The notes under the pieces were generated by a model, which did not search any database, was not told where the DNA came from, and was given only the letters and a program-made list of their open reading frames with translations. Below are positions 55,410 to 63,789 of a stretch of 64,000 nt of DNA, piece by piece. The translations under genes and the position numbers were made by a program. This stretch comes from Novimethylophilus sp036504375 (GTDB taxonomy: Bacteria > Pseudomonadota > Gammaproteobacteria > Burkholderiales > Methylophilaceae): NCBI RefSeq assembly GCF_036504375.1, contig NZ_DASXVH010000050.1, forward strand, positions 1 through 64,000, in the 5' to 3' direction. Within the stretch, counting starts at the first letter, position 1; each line of letters starts with the position of its first letter.

Positions 55410-56385
55410 AACGCGGCTTGCCCTAAAAATATTTTTTATCCTTGCGGCGTTCGCCGCCCTGATGGAAGGGTGTGCCGCAGACCCTGCGTCGTTAAAAAAC
55501 GGCGCAAGGCAGCAACATGCGCCCGACGACATATTGACGCCATGGCGCATCATCAAGGGCGGTCGGCTCGCTGCGCGCCAGGACCCCAACGGATTTCCCC
55601 TTCCCGATTCCCTCAAAGGGTTCACACCGCTGATTTATCCGGCCGCATTGGCGGCGCATGCTCCCGACCTCTATATCGCCGATGCCGGTGCCGGCAGGAT
55701 TTATCGCTACTATGCCGACCTCCAGGCGCTGAACGTCGTTCCCGGAGTCGCAGCCACCACGCGCACCCGGCTGCAGATGGCGGCCGATTGGTCGTTATTG
55801 GTGCTGGACCCCGCGCGCTCGTCGATTGTGCGCCTGAGCCGGGGCGGGCAAGCTTTGCAAACCATTGTTTCTCCGTTGACCAGCGCGCATCTCACCGAAT
55901 TCGTCGTCGGCGAATACCTGGATAAAATATACGTTACCGACCAGCTCAACCAGCAACTGATGCTGCTGCACCCGCTGGGTCCTGCCGGCACGCCGCTGAT
56001 TACCGCCGGGGAAGGAGAGTTCAAGGCGCTGGGTGCGCTGGCAACAGCTGGAAGCATGGTGTACGCTGTGGATGCCGGCTGCAGCTGTATTGCGGCAATC
56101 GATGAGGGGGGCCGGATCCTGGCGCATATCGGCCAGGGCGAGTTGATCCAGCCGAGTGCGCTGGTCGCCGATCAATTCGGACGGCTCTATGTCGCCGATG
56201 GCTTTGATCGTACGCTCAAGGTGTTCCGGCAGCGCAAGCTGATTGCCAGATATGCCCCGAACAAACTGCAGGTGATCGAGATTACCGCCTTGGCTATCGA
56301 CCAGGGAGCTCTCTATATCGCGGACGGGCCGGGTGCGCAGGTGGTGATATTCCGTATCCGTCCCCCGGGAAACGAGCCGCAATGA
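55372..56385 (+). CDS. Propeller-like lipoprotein 2
   Basis: This protein of about 337 residues has a lipoprotein-type signal with a lipobox-like LMEGC at Cys34. The body shows beta-propeller-like repeats such as DLYIADAGAGRIYRYYAD, DKIYVTDQLNQQLMLL, GRLYVADGFDRTLKVF and GALYIADGPGAQVVIF, similar to NHL repeats but more diverged. The start is not secure: ATG 55372 or ATG 55390. It ends overlapping the next NHL gene by four bases. Confidence 0.78.
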   Translation: MAAIEPMGRGGGETRLALKIFFILAAFAALMEGCAADPASLKNGARQQHAPDDILTPWRIIKGGRLAARQDPNGFPLPDSLKGFTPLIYPAALAAHAPDLYIADAGAGRIYRYYADLQALNVVPGVAATTRTRLQMAADWSLLVLDPARSSIVRLSRGGQALQTIVSPLTSAHLTEFVVGEYLDKIYVTDQLNQQLMLLHPLGPAGTPLITAGEGEFKALGALATAGSMVYAVDAGCSCIAAIDEGGRILAHIGQGELIQPSALVADQFGRLYVADGFDRTLKVFRQRKLIARYAPNKLQVIEITALAIDQGALYIADGPGAQVVIFRIRPPGNEPQ

Positions 56386-57473
56386 TCAGGCGCAGGCGAT
56401 TGGCAGCATGGTTGGGGATATGGTTCGCTATATCCTTGCTGGACGGTTGCGCCACGGAGCCCGGCGTGTTCCGCTTCGATCCGCCGGAAATATCGGGCGC
56501 GCCCAGGGAATTGGTGTGGCCGGCCAAGGAGCAGGCCGAGGTGCCCAGATATCTGTATCTGGGCGAACTCAATGGCGAAGCAAATTTTCATAAGCCGGAC
56601 GACCGCGCCAAAGGATTCATCCGCTGGATTACCGACCTGATTCAGGGGGAGCCGGTGCCGGTGATATTGCAGCGGCCCCAGTCCGGCGTAGTGGACGAAA
56701 GCGGCCGGATATTCGTCACCGACACCAGCCGTCAGGCGGTGTATGTGTTCGACCAGCAGCAGGGGCGGTTGGATATCTGGGAAAATGCGATCGGCATGAC
56801 GCATTTCTCTGCGCCGACCGGCGTCGCGTTAGGCCCAAACGGAGACGTTTTCGTCGCGGATTCCAATCTCGGTTTTATCGTGCGCCTGAACCGGCATGGC
56901 CAAAACATTGGCATCATCGGCAAGGGCCTGCTGAAACGGCCTATCGGCATTGCGTACGATACGTTGCAAAGCCAGCTGTATGTGGCCGATACCTATGGCC
57001 ATGACATCAAGGTGTTCGATCTTGCCGGCCATCTGCTGCACACGCTGGGTCAGCGCGGGGATAACCCGGGGGAATTCAATTTCCCGACTTACATCACTCT
57101 ATATCAAGGCGACCTGTATGTGGTCGATACCATGAATGCGCAGGTGCAGGTGCTGGATGCGGCATCGGGAGAACAGAAGCGGGCGATAGGCACGCGCGGC
57201 CTGAACGTCGGCAATCTGGTGCGCCCCAAGGGCGTGGCGGTCGACAACGAAGGCAATGCCTATATCATCGAGTCTTATTACGACCATTTGCTGGTGTACA
57301 ACAAGCGCGGGGAATTCCTGCTGCCGATAGGAGGCACCGGCCAGGAGCCCGGCAAATTCTATTTGCCGGCCGGGGTGTGGGTGGATGCTAAAAACAGGGT
57401 GTACGTGGCGGATGTATTCAATGGCCGGGTTTCGGTGTTCCAGTTTCTTGGCGGGGGGCCGGAGAGTGAATAA
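56382..57473 (+). CDS. NHL-repeat beta-propeller lipoprotein 3
   Basis: This 363-residue lipoprotein has a lipobox LDGC at Cys23. Five to six NHL repeats are visible, for example GRIFVTDTSRQAVYVFDQQQ, GDVFVADSNLGFIVRLNRHG and GDLYVVDTMNAQVQVLDAAS. It probably forms a docking platform on the membrane surface. Its stop lies 8 bases inside the following cytochrome gene. Confidence 0.9.
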   Translation: MIRRRRLAAWLGIWFAISLLDGCATEPGVFRFDPPEISGAPRELVWPAKEQAEVPRYLYLGELNGEANFHKPDDRAKGFIRWITDLIQGEPVPVILQRPQSGVVDESGRIFVTDTSRQAVYVFDQQQGRLDIWENAIGMTHFSAPTGVALGPNGDVFVADSNLGFIVRLNRHGQNIGIIGKGLLKRPIGIAYDTLQSQLYVADTYGHDIKVFDLAGHLLHTLGQRGDNPGEFNFPTYITLYQGDLYVVDTMNAQVQVLDAASGEQKRAIGTRGLNVGNLVRPKGVAVDNEGNAYIIESYYDHLLVYNKRGEFLLPIGGTGQEPGKFYLPAGVWVDAKNRVYVADVFNGRVSVFQFLGGGPESE

Positions 57474-60213
57474 ATGGCTGCTGGTGGCTTTTTTTCTGGC
57501 CTGCGCCATTGTAGGCAGCGGCTTGGCATTCGCTGCGCGGGTGTCGGATGTGCGTGCCACCCTGCACAACTTTTCCAATGCCCCGGCCGGCAGCGCCACG
57601 CCGACCGGCACGGTTCCGGCACGCACCGTGATGTCCACCTCGAACGCGACCGGCGGCACCGACCAGGTCTGCGTGTTCTGCCATACCCCTCACGGCGCCA
57701 GCGCAGGCATCACGCCGTTGTGGAACCGCAAGGTCAACGCCACCGCCAACGCCTATACCGCCTATACCTCGTCCTCTTTGGACGCGGAGGCGATACAGGG
57801 CGCCTTGAGCAAAAATGCCAACGGCAGTTCCAAGCTGTGCCTGTCCTGCCACGACGGCTCGCTGGCGATCAGCAGCGTCAACGTACTCAACGGCGCGGGT
57901 TCGCCGACAACGCCTGGCACCGTGACGATCAACATGACGGGCACCGGCGCCGGCGGCACCATGCCGCCCGGCAGTTACGGCGAAACCACAGGTTTCACCC
58001 GCAAGCTGGGGGTCGATCTCACCAATGACCACCCGATTTCGGTGACCTTCAATTCGACACTGGCGGACAGGGACGGCGAACTGCGCGCGCTCGATTCCGT
58101 ACAGAAATACCCGGCCGGCACCGGCACCGTGATCGGGGTGCGCAGCTCCGGCTACAAGCCCAAGCTGCCGCTGGAGCCTACCGGACCTCTTGGCGCAGGG
58201 CAGATTCAATGCGCTACCTGCCACGATCCGCATATACGCGAAAGCAATGCCGGCGCGGTCGATTACGGCAACGAGAAATTCCTGCGGCTCAACCGCTTCC
58301 AGGCTGCGGCGGCTACCGGCATCTATAATCAGGCCAACGACATCATCTGCCTGTCGTGCCATACCAAGAGCGGCATCGGCGGCACCAGCAACACCAGCTG
58401 GGCGTATTCGGTGCATGCCAACAATCAGGTGACGACGCAGACCTATACCACGGCTGGAGCCAATCTGCGCCAGTTTCCCGCCAGCCTGCCGGTCTGGCAG
58501 GCCGCCTGCCTCAACTGCCACGACACCCACACGGTATCCGGCGCGCGCCGGCTGCTGCGCGAGGGCACCAACCCCGGCGTGGCTTCGCCCAAACCGGGAG
58601 GAGCGGGCACCTCCGCGATCGAGGAAACCTGCTACCAGTGCCATGACGGTACCGTCACCGTACTCAATTCGGTGGCGACGGTGCCCAACATCAAGACCGA
58701 CTTTTCATTGCTCCGCCACATGCCGATCGCCAATGCCACCGAAACGCACGATATCGGCGGCAACTTCACCATCGGCAGCGATGGTTACAACGAATGCGCC
58801 TCAACCACTAACGGCTGCGGCAAGGATTTCATCGAGAGCCGCGCCAAGCTGGGGGTCAGCGCCTTGACCAACCGCCACGCCGAATGCACCGATTGTCATA
58901 ATCCGCACCGGGTGGTGAAGTTTCAGGATTTTCGTGGCCCCAGCGCTGCCTATGGCACCATTTCAGGGGCACCGGATGCGTCGGGCACCCATCCGCACCA
59001 GAGTACGACCAATCACAGCAACATCGCTTCCGGCGTGCTGCGCGGGGCCTGGGGCGTGGAGCCGGTGTACGGCGCCGCCACCAATCCCGCCAGCTTTCAT
59101 ACCCTGCCCAGCAGCTACACGGTAAAACGCGGCGACCCCGCCACGTCTGCCACCGCCAACGTGTTTGATACCTATGTCACGCGCGAGTACCAGATCTGCC
59201 TGAAATGCCATTCCGATTTCGGCTACTCGGACAACAATGTTTACCCTTCCGGCAACCGCCCCGCGCTGGGGAGTTTTACCGGCGGCACGACATCGGGCAC
59301 GAATGGCCTGACGATGTATACCAACCAGGCCAAGGAGTTTCAGGCGCCGGTGGGACACCGTGGGGAAGGCATCAACAAGGGCAATGAGGCCGGTTCTGCG
59401 GACAGCATCACCGCCGGTGCGCGCTTCGACGCCAATAACCACCGTTCCTGGCATCCGGTGATGGACATCACCAACCGTACGCTTGTCGCGCGCAACATTA
59501 CCGGCATCACGCCCTGGCGGACTCCATGGAGCAACCAAGTGGGCTCCAACACGATGTACTGCAGCGATTGCCATGGTTCCAACGTGACGTCGACCACCAG
59601 CGTGCGCCCCGACGGCAACGGCACCGATGCAGCGCCCACCGAGAACGGCAATCCCTGGGGCCCGCACGGTTCGACCAATGATTTCATCCTGAAGGGCTCA
59701 TGGACCGACACCAAGGGCAGCAATGTCAACCTGCTGTGTTTCAAGTGCCATGACAATGCGGTGTATTCGAGTCGCAATGACAGTGGAAGGAGAACAGGTT
59801 TTTACGACGGCTTCACTGGCAAGGGCAATCTGCACAATTATCACGTCGACAGGGTCGGCGAGCTGAGGTGCACTTGGTGCCATGTTGCGGTGCCGCACGG
59901 CTGGAAGAATCGGTCGCTGCTGGTCAACCTGAATGATGTTGGCGAGGAGGCAGGGCAGGGCGCGGGCAGCAGCAAGGAAGTGGCCATCAACTCCAGTGCC
60001 GGCGTATATACCCAGGAGCCGTATTATTACAAGGCCAAGCTCAAGATTGTCAGCTTTGCCGCCAGCGGCAGCTGGCGGGATACGAACTGCGGTTCAGTCG
60101 GCAAGAGCGGCACCGGGCCGACTACCGGCATCATCAATAGCAGTGGCGGGTCGGGCAATACCAACCTCACCGGCAAGGACTGGATGACCACGACATGCGA
60201 TCCCCCGCCATGA
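57466..60213 (+). CDS. Undecaheme cytochrome c, 915 residues
   Basis: This is the largest cytochrome of the cluster. From a GTG at 57466 it opens with a signal peptide (NKWLLVAFFLACAIVGSGLA) and carries 11 CxxCH motifs: CVFCH, CLSCH, CATCH, CLSCH, CLNCH, CYQCH, CTDCH, CLKCH, CSDCH, CFKCH and CTWCH. Several are followed by DPH, DTH, NPH or similar histidine-containing triplets, as in doubled-CXXCH cytochromes. Residues 1-300 resemble the tetraheme protein at 47449. No lipobox or membrane anchor is visible, so it is probably secreted or bound to the barrel. I place it as the likely terminal or surface-exposed wire, by inference. It overlaps the NHL gene before and resB after. Confidence 0.93.
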   Translation: MNKWLLVAFFLACAIVGSGLAFAARVSDVRATLHNFSNAPAGSATPTGTVPARTVMSTSNATGGTDQVCVFCHTPHGASAGITPLWNRKVNATANAYTAYTSSSLDAEAIQGALSKNANGSSKLCLSCHDGSLAISSVNVLNGAGSPTTPGTVTINMTGTGAGGTMPPGSYGETTGFTRKLGVDLTNDHPISVTFNSTLADRDGELRALDSVQKYPAGTGTVIGVRSSGYKPKLPLEPTGPLGAGQIQCATCHDPHIRESNAGAVDYGNEKFLRLNRFQAAAATGIYNQANDIICLSCHTKSGIGGTSNTSWAYSVHANNQVTTQTYTTAGANLRQFPASLPVWQAACLNCHDTHTVSGARRLLREGTNPGVASPKPGGAGTSAIEETCYQCHDGTVTVLNSVATVPNIKTDFSLLRHMPIANATETHDIGGNFTIGSDGYNECASTTNGCGKDFIESRAKLGVSALTNRHAECTDCHNPHRVVKFQDFRGPSAAYGTISGAPDASGTHPHQSTTNHSNIASGVLRGAWGVEPVYGAATNPASFHTLPSSYTVKRGDPATSATANVFDTYVTREYQICLKCHSDFGYSDNNVYPSGNRPALGSFTGGTTSGTNGLTMYTNQAKEFQAPVGHRGEGINKGNEAGSADSITAGARFDANNHRSWHPVMDITNRTLVARNITGITPWRTPWSNQVGSNTMYCSDCHGSNVTSTTSVRPDGNGTDAAPTENGNPWGPHGSTNDFILKGSWTDTKGSNVNLLCFKCHDNAVYSSRNDSGRRTGFYDGFTGKGNLHNYHVDRVGELRCTWCHVAVPHGWKNRSLLVNLNDVGEEAGQGAGSSKEVAINSSAGVYTQEPYYYKAKLKIVSFAASGSWRDTNCGSVGKSGTGPTTGIINSSGGSGNTNLTGKDWMTTTCDPPP

Positions 60214-61184
60214 TGCAGGCATGCCGTGCGATGGCGTCGCTCAAGCTTACGTTGGCGGCGCTATTTTTTTTCGCCGGGGGCGTGCTGTATGCCTATCTCA
60301 GCGGAGTCCATACCACGCTGGTGCTGGTGCCGCCGTTGCTGCTGCTGTCGTTGAATCTGCTGGCCGCGGTGCTGACCAATGCCGCATTCCGCCGCTCGGG
60401 GCCGCTGTTGTTGTTCCACCTGGCGCTGATAGCCGTCATCCTGCTGATTGCGGCGGGACGGCTGAGCTACCTGAAGGGACACGTCGAACTGTCGGAAGGG
60501 GAGGAGTTCGACGGCCGCTTGACCGAGGTCGAATCCGGCCCCTGGCACTGGTCCAAGCTGGATCAGGTGCATTTCACCAACGACGGTTTCAGCATCCGGT
60601 ACGCGCCCGGCCTGCGGCGGGAAAGCACGCGCAATGCAATACGCTATCTTGATGCCGGCGGCAACGAGATGCGAACCGAAATCGGCGACCAGACGCCGCT
60701 GGTACTGCATGGTTACCGCTTTTACACCAGTCCCAACAAAGGCTTCGCCCCGACTTTCATCTGGTACCCGGCTGCCGGCGGCGAGCCGCTGCTGGGCACG
60801 GTGCATATGCCCTCGTATCCTATCCACGAATACCGCCAGGCGCGGGAATGGCAGTTGCCGGGCACTGCGCTCAAGGTGTGGACGATGCTGCAATTCGATG
60901 AGATCATTCTTGACCCGGAGAAACCCTCGGCCTTCCGGCTGCCGCAAAACTACCGGCTGATCGTGCGTGTCGGCGAACTGCGGCGCGAACTCCGGCCCGG
61001 CCAGACGCTCGAACTGCCGCAGGGGCGCCTCATCTATCAGGGGCTGCGCAGCTGGATGGGCTATACGGTATTCTACGACTGGACCATCCATTGGCTGCTC
61101 GCAACCTGCCTGGTGGCGGTGGGCGCACTGGGCTGGTATTTCTGGAACAAATTCGCCGCGCATCCCTGGGACCAAATATCATGA
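60210..61184 (+). CDS. resB: ResB-like cytochrome c maturation protein
   Basis: This protein of about 324 residues is the ResB/Ccs1 half of System II heme lyase, which attaches heme to CxxCH in the periplasm. It has helices at about 12-30, 32-52 and 62-80, a large soluble domain and a final helix near 300 before FWNKFAAHPW. The ATG at 60210 overlaps the cytochrome stop (ATGA); 60195 and 60213 are alternatives. It is paired with ccsA as usual. Confidence 0.85.
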   Translation: MMQACRAMASLKLTLAALFFFAGGVLYAYLSGVHTTLVLVPPLLLLSLNLLAAVLTNAAFRRSGPLLLFHLALIAVILLIAAGRLSYLKGHVELSEGEEFDGRLTEVESGPWHWSKLDQVHFTNDGFSIRYAPGLRRESTRNAIRYLDAGGNEMRTEIGDQTPLVLHGYRFYTSPNKGFAPTFIWYPAAGGEPLLGTVHMPSYPIHEYRQAREWQLPGTALKVWTMLQFDEIILDPEKPSAFRLPQNYRLIVRVGELRRELRPGQTLELPQGRLIYQGLRSWMGYTVFYDWTIHWLLATCLVAVGALGWYFWNKFAAHPWDQIS

Positions 61185-61993
61185 TGACGGAATTACAGGC
61201 GCTGTGGTCGGCGCTGGTGCTGTATGTACTGGCCGGTTCGCTGGCGATTTTCGGGGCGGTGCTGCAGCGCCGGCCGGAGCGCGCTGTGCTCGGCCTGCTG
61301 GTTGCCGGCCTGGCGCTGCACGTGACGGCGATCGCGCTGCGCTGGCAGCGCCTCGACCACGGGCCGTTTCTGACGATGTTCGAGATCCTGCTCAGCAATG
61401 TCTGGAGCATGCTGACGGTCTATGCGCTGGCCTATTGGCGCATTCCGGCGATTCGCCCGACGGCGGCGGTGGTGATGCCCATCATGTTCGTGATGATGGG
61501 CTGGCTATTGATGACCAACCCCGGCGAAGGCCACATGCCGCCAACCTACCATACCGTCTGGCTGTATATCCACATCGGCTTCGGCAAGATATTCTTGGGC
61601 TCGCTGCTGGTCGCGGTGGGCATTTCCGGCATCATCCTGCTGCGCGGCAGCCGTTTCGGCAGCGAGCGTTTCGCACGCATGCCGGATGATGTCCGTCTCG
61701 ATGCGCTGTCTTTCCGCTTTATCGCGATTTCGCTGATATTCGAAACCCTGATGCTGATCGCCGGCGCTATCTGGGCGCAGGATGCCTGGGGCCGCTACTG
61801 GGCCTGGGACCCGCTGGAAACCTGGGCCTTCCTGACCTGGCTGTGCCTGGTGCTGACCATGCATGCGCGGCTGGCCTACAAGGTGTCGCCGCGTGCCTCC
61901 GCATTGATGGTGATGACCGTGTTCACTGTCGCCTTCCTCACTTTCTTCGGTGTGCCTTTCATTTCCCCGGTCGCGCACCAAGGGGCGGTTTAG
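61181..61993 (+). CDS. ccsA: CcsA/ResC heme lyase subunit
   Basis: This integral membrane protein of 270 residues has about eight helices and the heme-handling WWD region WGRYWAWDPLETWAFLTW near residues 205-222. Conserved histidines lie in HTVWLYIHIGFGK and HARLAYK. It works with ResB to deliver heme to apocytochromes. The start overlaps the resB stop (ATGA). Confidence 0.92.
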   Translation: MMTELQALWSALVLYVLAGSLAIFGAVLQRRPERAVLGLLVAGLALHVTAIALRWQRLDHGPFLTMFEILLSNVWSMLTVYALAYWRIPAIRPTAAVVMPIMFVMMGWLLMTNPGEGHMPPTYHTVWLYIHIGFGKIFLGSLLVAVGISGIILLRGSRFGSERFARMPDDVRLDALSFRFIAISLIFETLMLIAGAIWAQDAWGRYWAWDPLETWAFLTWLCLVLTMHARLAYKVSPRASALMVMTVFTVAFLTFFGVPFISPVAHQGAV

Positions 61994-61994
61994 C

Positions 61995-63380
61995 ATGGAT
62001 GAAGCGCTGCACCGGCACCGCGGCGCGCGGCGATTGGCCGCGGGCTGGTGGCTGCTGGCGCTCTCGGCGCTGGCGATCTCTACGCTGTGCGCAGTGATGC
62101 TGGTGGCGGCGCGCTCCGGCTTGCTCGACCGCTTCGCCGCACCCCGCGCGCTGTTCCGCGAAGCGCTGGTGATGCACGTCAACTTGGCCGTGGTGGTGTG
62201 GTTCCTGGCCTGCGCCGCCGGGCTTTGGTCCTTGCTGCCGGAGCGGGCGAACCGTCTGGGGCGGGTGGCGCTGACCTTGAGCACCGCCGGAGCCGCTGCC
62301 ATGGTAGCCGCGCTTTTTCTCGGGATGCAAGCGCCGGTGCTGGCGAACTACGTGCCGGTGCTCGACGGCCGGGTGTTTCTTGCGGGGCTCACCGGTTTCG
62401 TCGCGGGGATCGCGCTATGCGGCGTCGCCGCGGTGCGAGGCTTGCCGGGCAGCCTGCGGTCGGTACCCGACGTCTGGCGGATGGGAGTCATGCTGTCCAT
62501 CGCCGCCGCGGCGATGGCATTGGCGGCGCTGCTGGCTGCATTGTTCGCCGGTGGATTGCCGCACAGTCCCGGGCAGTTCGAAATGGCCGCCTGGGCGCCG
62601 GGGCACTTGCTCCAGTTCGTGCATGTGCTGCTGCTGATGACAGCCTGGAGCGTGCTGGGCGAGCGGGTGTTCGGTGCTGCGGCGGCGCCCCGGCGCTGGC
62701 TGCTGGGCCTGCTGGCGCTGACTGCGGCGCCGCTGCTTGCCGCCCCGGCAATTTTCGTGCTGCATCCGCTGGCCAGCCCGGAATTCCGCCATGCGTTCAC
62801 CCTGCTGATGGCTTGCGGGGTATGGCCGGCGGCGGCTGTGCTGGCCGCTTTCCTGCTAGCGAAGCTGGCGCGCGGCGGACGTGCGGTATGGGAGAGGGCG
62901 GAGAGCGCGCCGCTGCTGCTGTCGCTGCTGCTGTTCGTGCTCGGCTGCGTGTTGGGCGCGGCCATCCGCGGCGAATCGACGATGGTGCCGGCGCATTATC
63001 ACGGCACCGTCGGCGCGGTGACGCTGGCCTATATGGCGCTGGGCTACCGTCTGCTGCCGGCTTTCGGGCTCGGGCTCATGCCCGGCCGCCTGGTGCGCTG
63101 GCAGCCGGTGGTTTACGGCACCGGCTTGCTGATCTTGGCCGGTGCGCTGGCCTGGTCGGGATCGTTGGGCATGCCGCGCAAGACTTTGCCGGCAGAGTTG
63201 GCTGCGCAGTCGCCGGCCCACCTTGCGGCGATGGGGCTGGCCGGCGTCGGCGGCCTGCTGGCCATCGTCGGCGCGGCGCTGTTCGTCTTCAATATCGTGC
63301 GCTGTTTGTGGCTGGACCGTCGGCAAGCGGCACGGCCCGAGAGTGGACATCATGCGCATTCCTGCCCGCCTTGTCTGTAA
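61995..63380 (+). CDS. Divergent heme-copper-oxidase-like membrane protein
   Basis: This 461-residue protein has about 12 membrane helices. Histidine positions recall heme-copper oxidase subunit I: H61 (MHVNLAVVVWF), H204 (WAPGHLLQFVH), a single H257 (FVLHPLA) and H334/H336 (VPAHYHGTVGAVTLAY). The adjacent His-His pair on helix VII, used for CuB or FeB, is reduced to one His and I see no cross-linked Tyr. This is therefore a degenerate member that probably keeps b-type heme ligands but not the full active site. It is 1 base after ccsA and the last gene of the operon. Confidence 0.7.
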   Translation: MDEALHRHRGARRLAAGWWLLALSALAISTLCAVMLVAARSGLLDRFAAPRALFREALVMHVNLAVVVWFLACAAGLWSLLPERANRLGRVALTLSTAGAAAMVAALFLGMQAPVLANYVPVLDGRVFLAGLTGFVAGIALCGVAAVRGLPGSLRSVPDVWRMGVMLSIAAAAMALAALLAALFAGGLPHSPGQFEMAAWAPGHLLQFVHVLLLMTAWSVLGERVFGAAAAPRRWLLGLLALTAAPLLAAPAIFVLHPLASPEFRHAFTLLMACGVWPAAAVLAAFLLAKLARGGRAVWERAESAPLLLSLLLFVLGCVLGAAIRGESTMVPAHYHGTVGAVTLAYMALGYRLLPAFGLGLMPGRLVRWQPVVYGTGLLILAGALAWSGSLGMPRKTLPAELAAQSPAHLAAMGLAGVGGLLAIVGAALFVFNIVRCLWLDRRQAARPESGHHAHSCPPCL

Positions 63381-63389
63381 TTGCCGGCG

Positions 63390-63647
63390 GTGAATGCAGC
63401 GCCGCACGGTAACGGTATAGCGCGAGGCCGAGCAAAGCGGCGATGCTTGGCGCGTCGCGCTGAATGCCGGGCGCAGCTATCAACAACGCCCGTTCCCGGC
63501 GCTCTCCTGCATATCGACCCACGGTCAGGCTGCCGCCGGCATCAGCAGTACCAGATCATACAAATAGGCCATAGGCACTGCGAGCACGGTCGCAAGACCA
63601 CCAAGTACCACTACCTTGCCTGTGGCCGTAAGCGAGCCGTGCAACGA
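63390..63647 (-). pseudogene. Remnant of a polytopic membrane protein (GT87/DUF2029-like C-terminus)
   Basis: Reading the minus strand from 63647 gives GSLTATGKVVVLGGLATVLA then VPMAYLYDLVLLMPAAA to a stop at 63525, and after a frame change VGRYAGERRERALLIAAPGI. The pattern of a PY/LYDLVLL helix followed by a charged turn and another helix resembles the end of GT87-family mannosyltransferases. No intact gene is present. The plus-strand ORF in 63381-63659 has no family features. The downstream 63660-63789 holds nothing I can identify. Confidence 0.35.
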
Positions 63648-63789
63648 TCACAACCCTAATCGCGGAATACGCAACGCCAGGTATAGACCTTGCTCTTATT
63701 CGATGAGATGATATCCAACTCTGAGAATTTTATGCCTCCGGTTGCAGGATTCGGCGCCGCGATGGCAGGCGCTTATGGAACTGTCTAGT

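Noticed and set aside
43011..63380. Recent mobile genetic element carrying the cytochrome cluster
   Set aside because: No integrase, transposase, tRNA attachment site or flanking direct repeat is visible. Base composition looks lower in GC only in the intergenic gaps at 47 and 49.5 kb, so transfer is not demonstrated.
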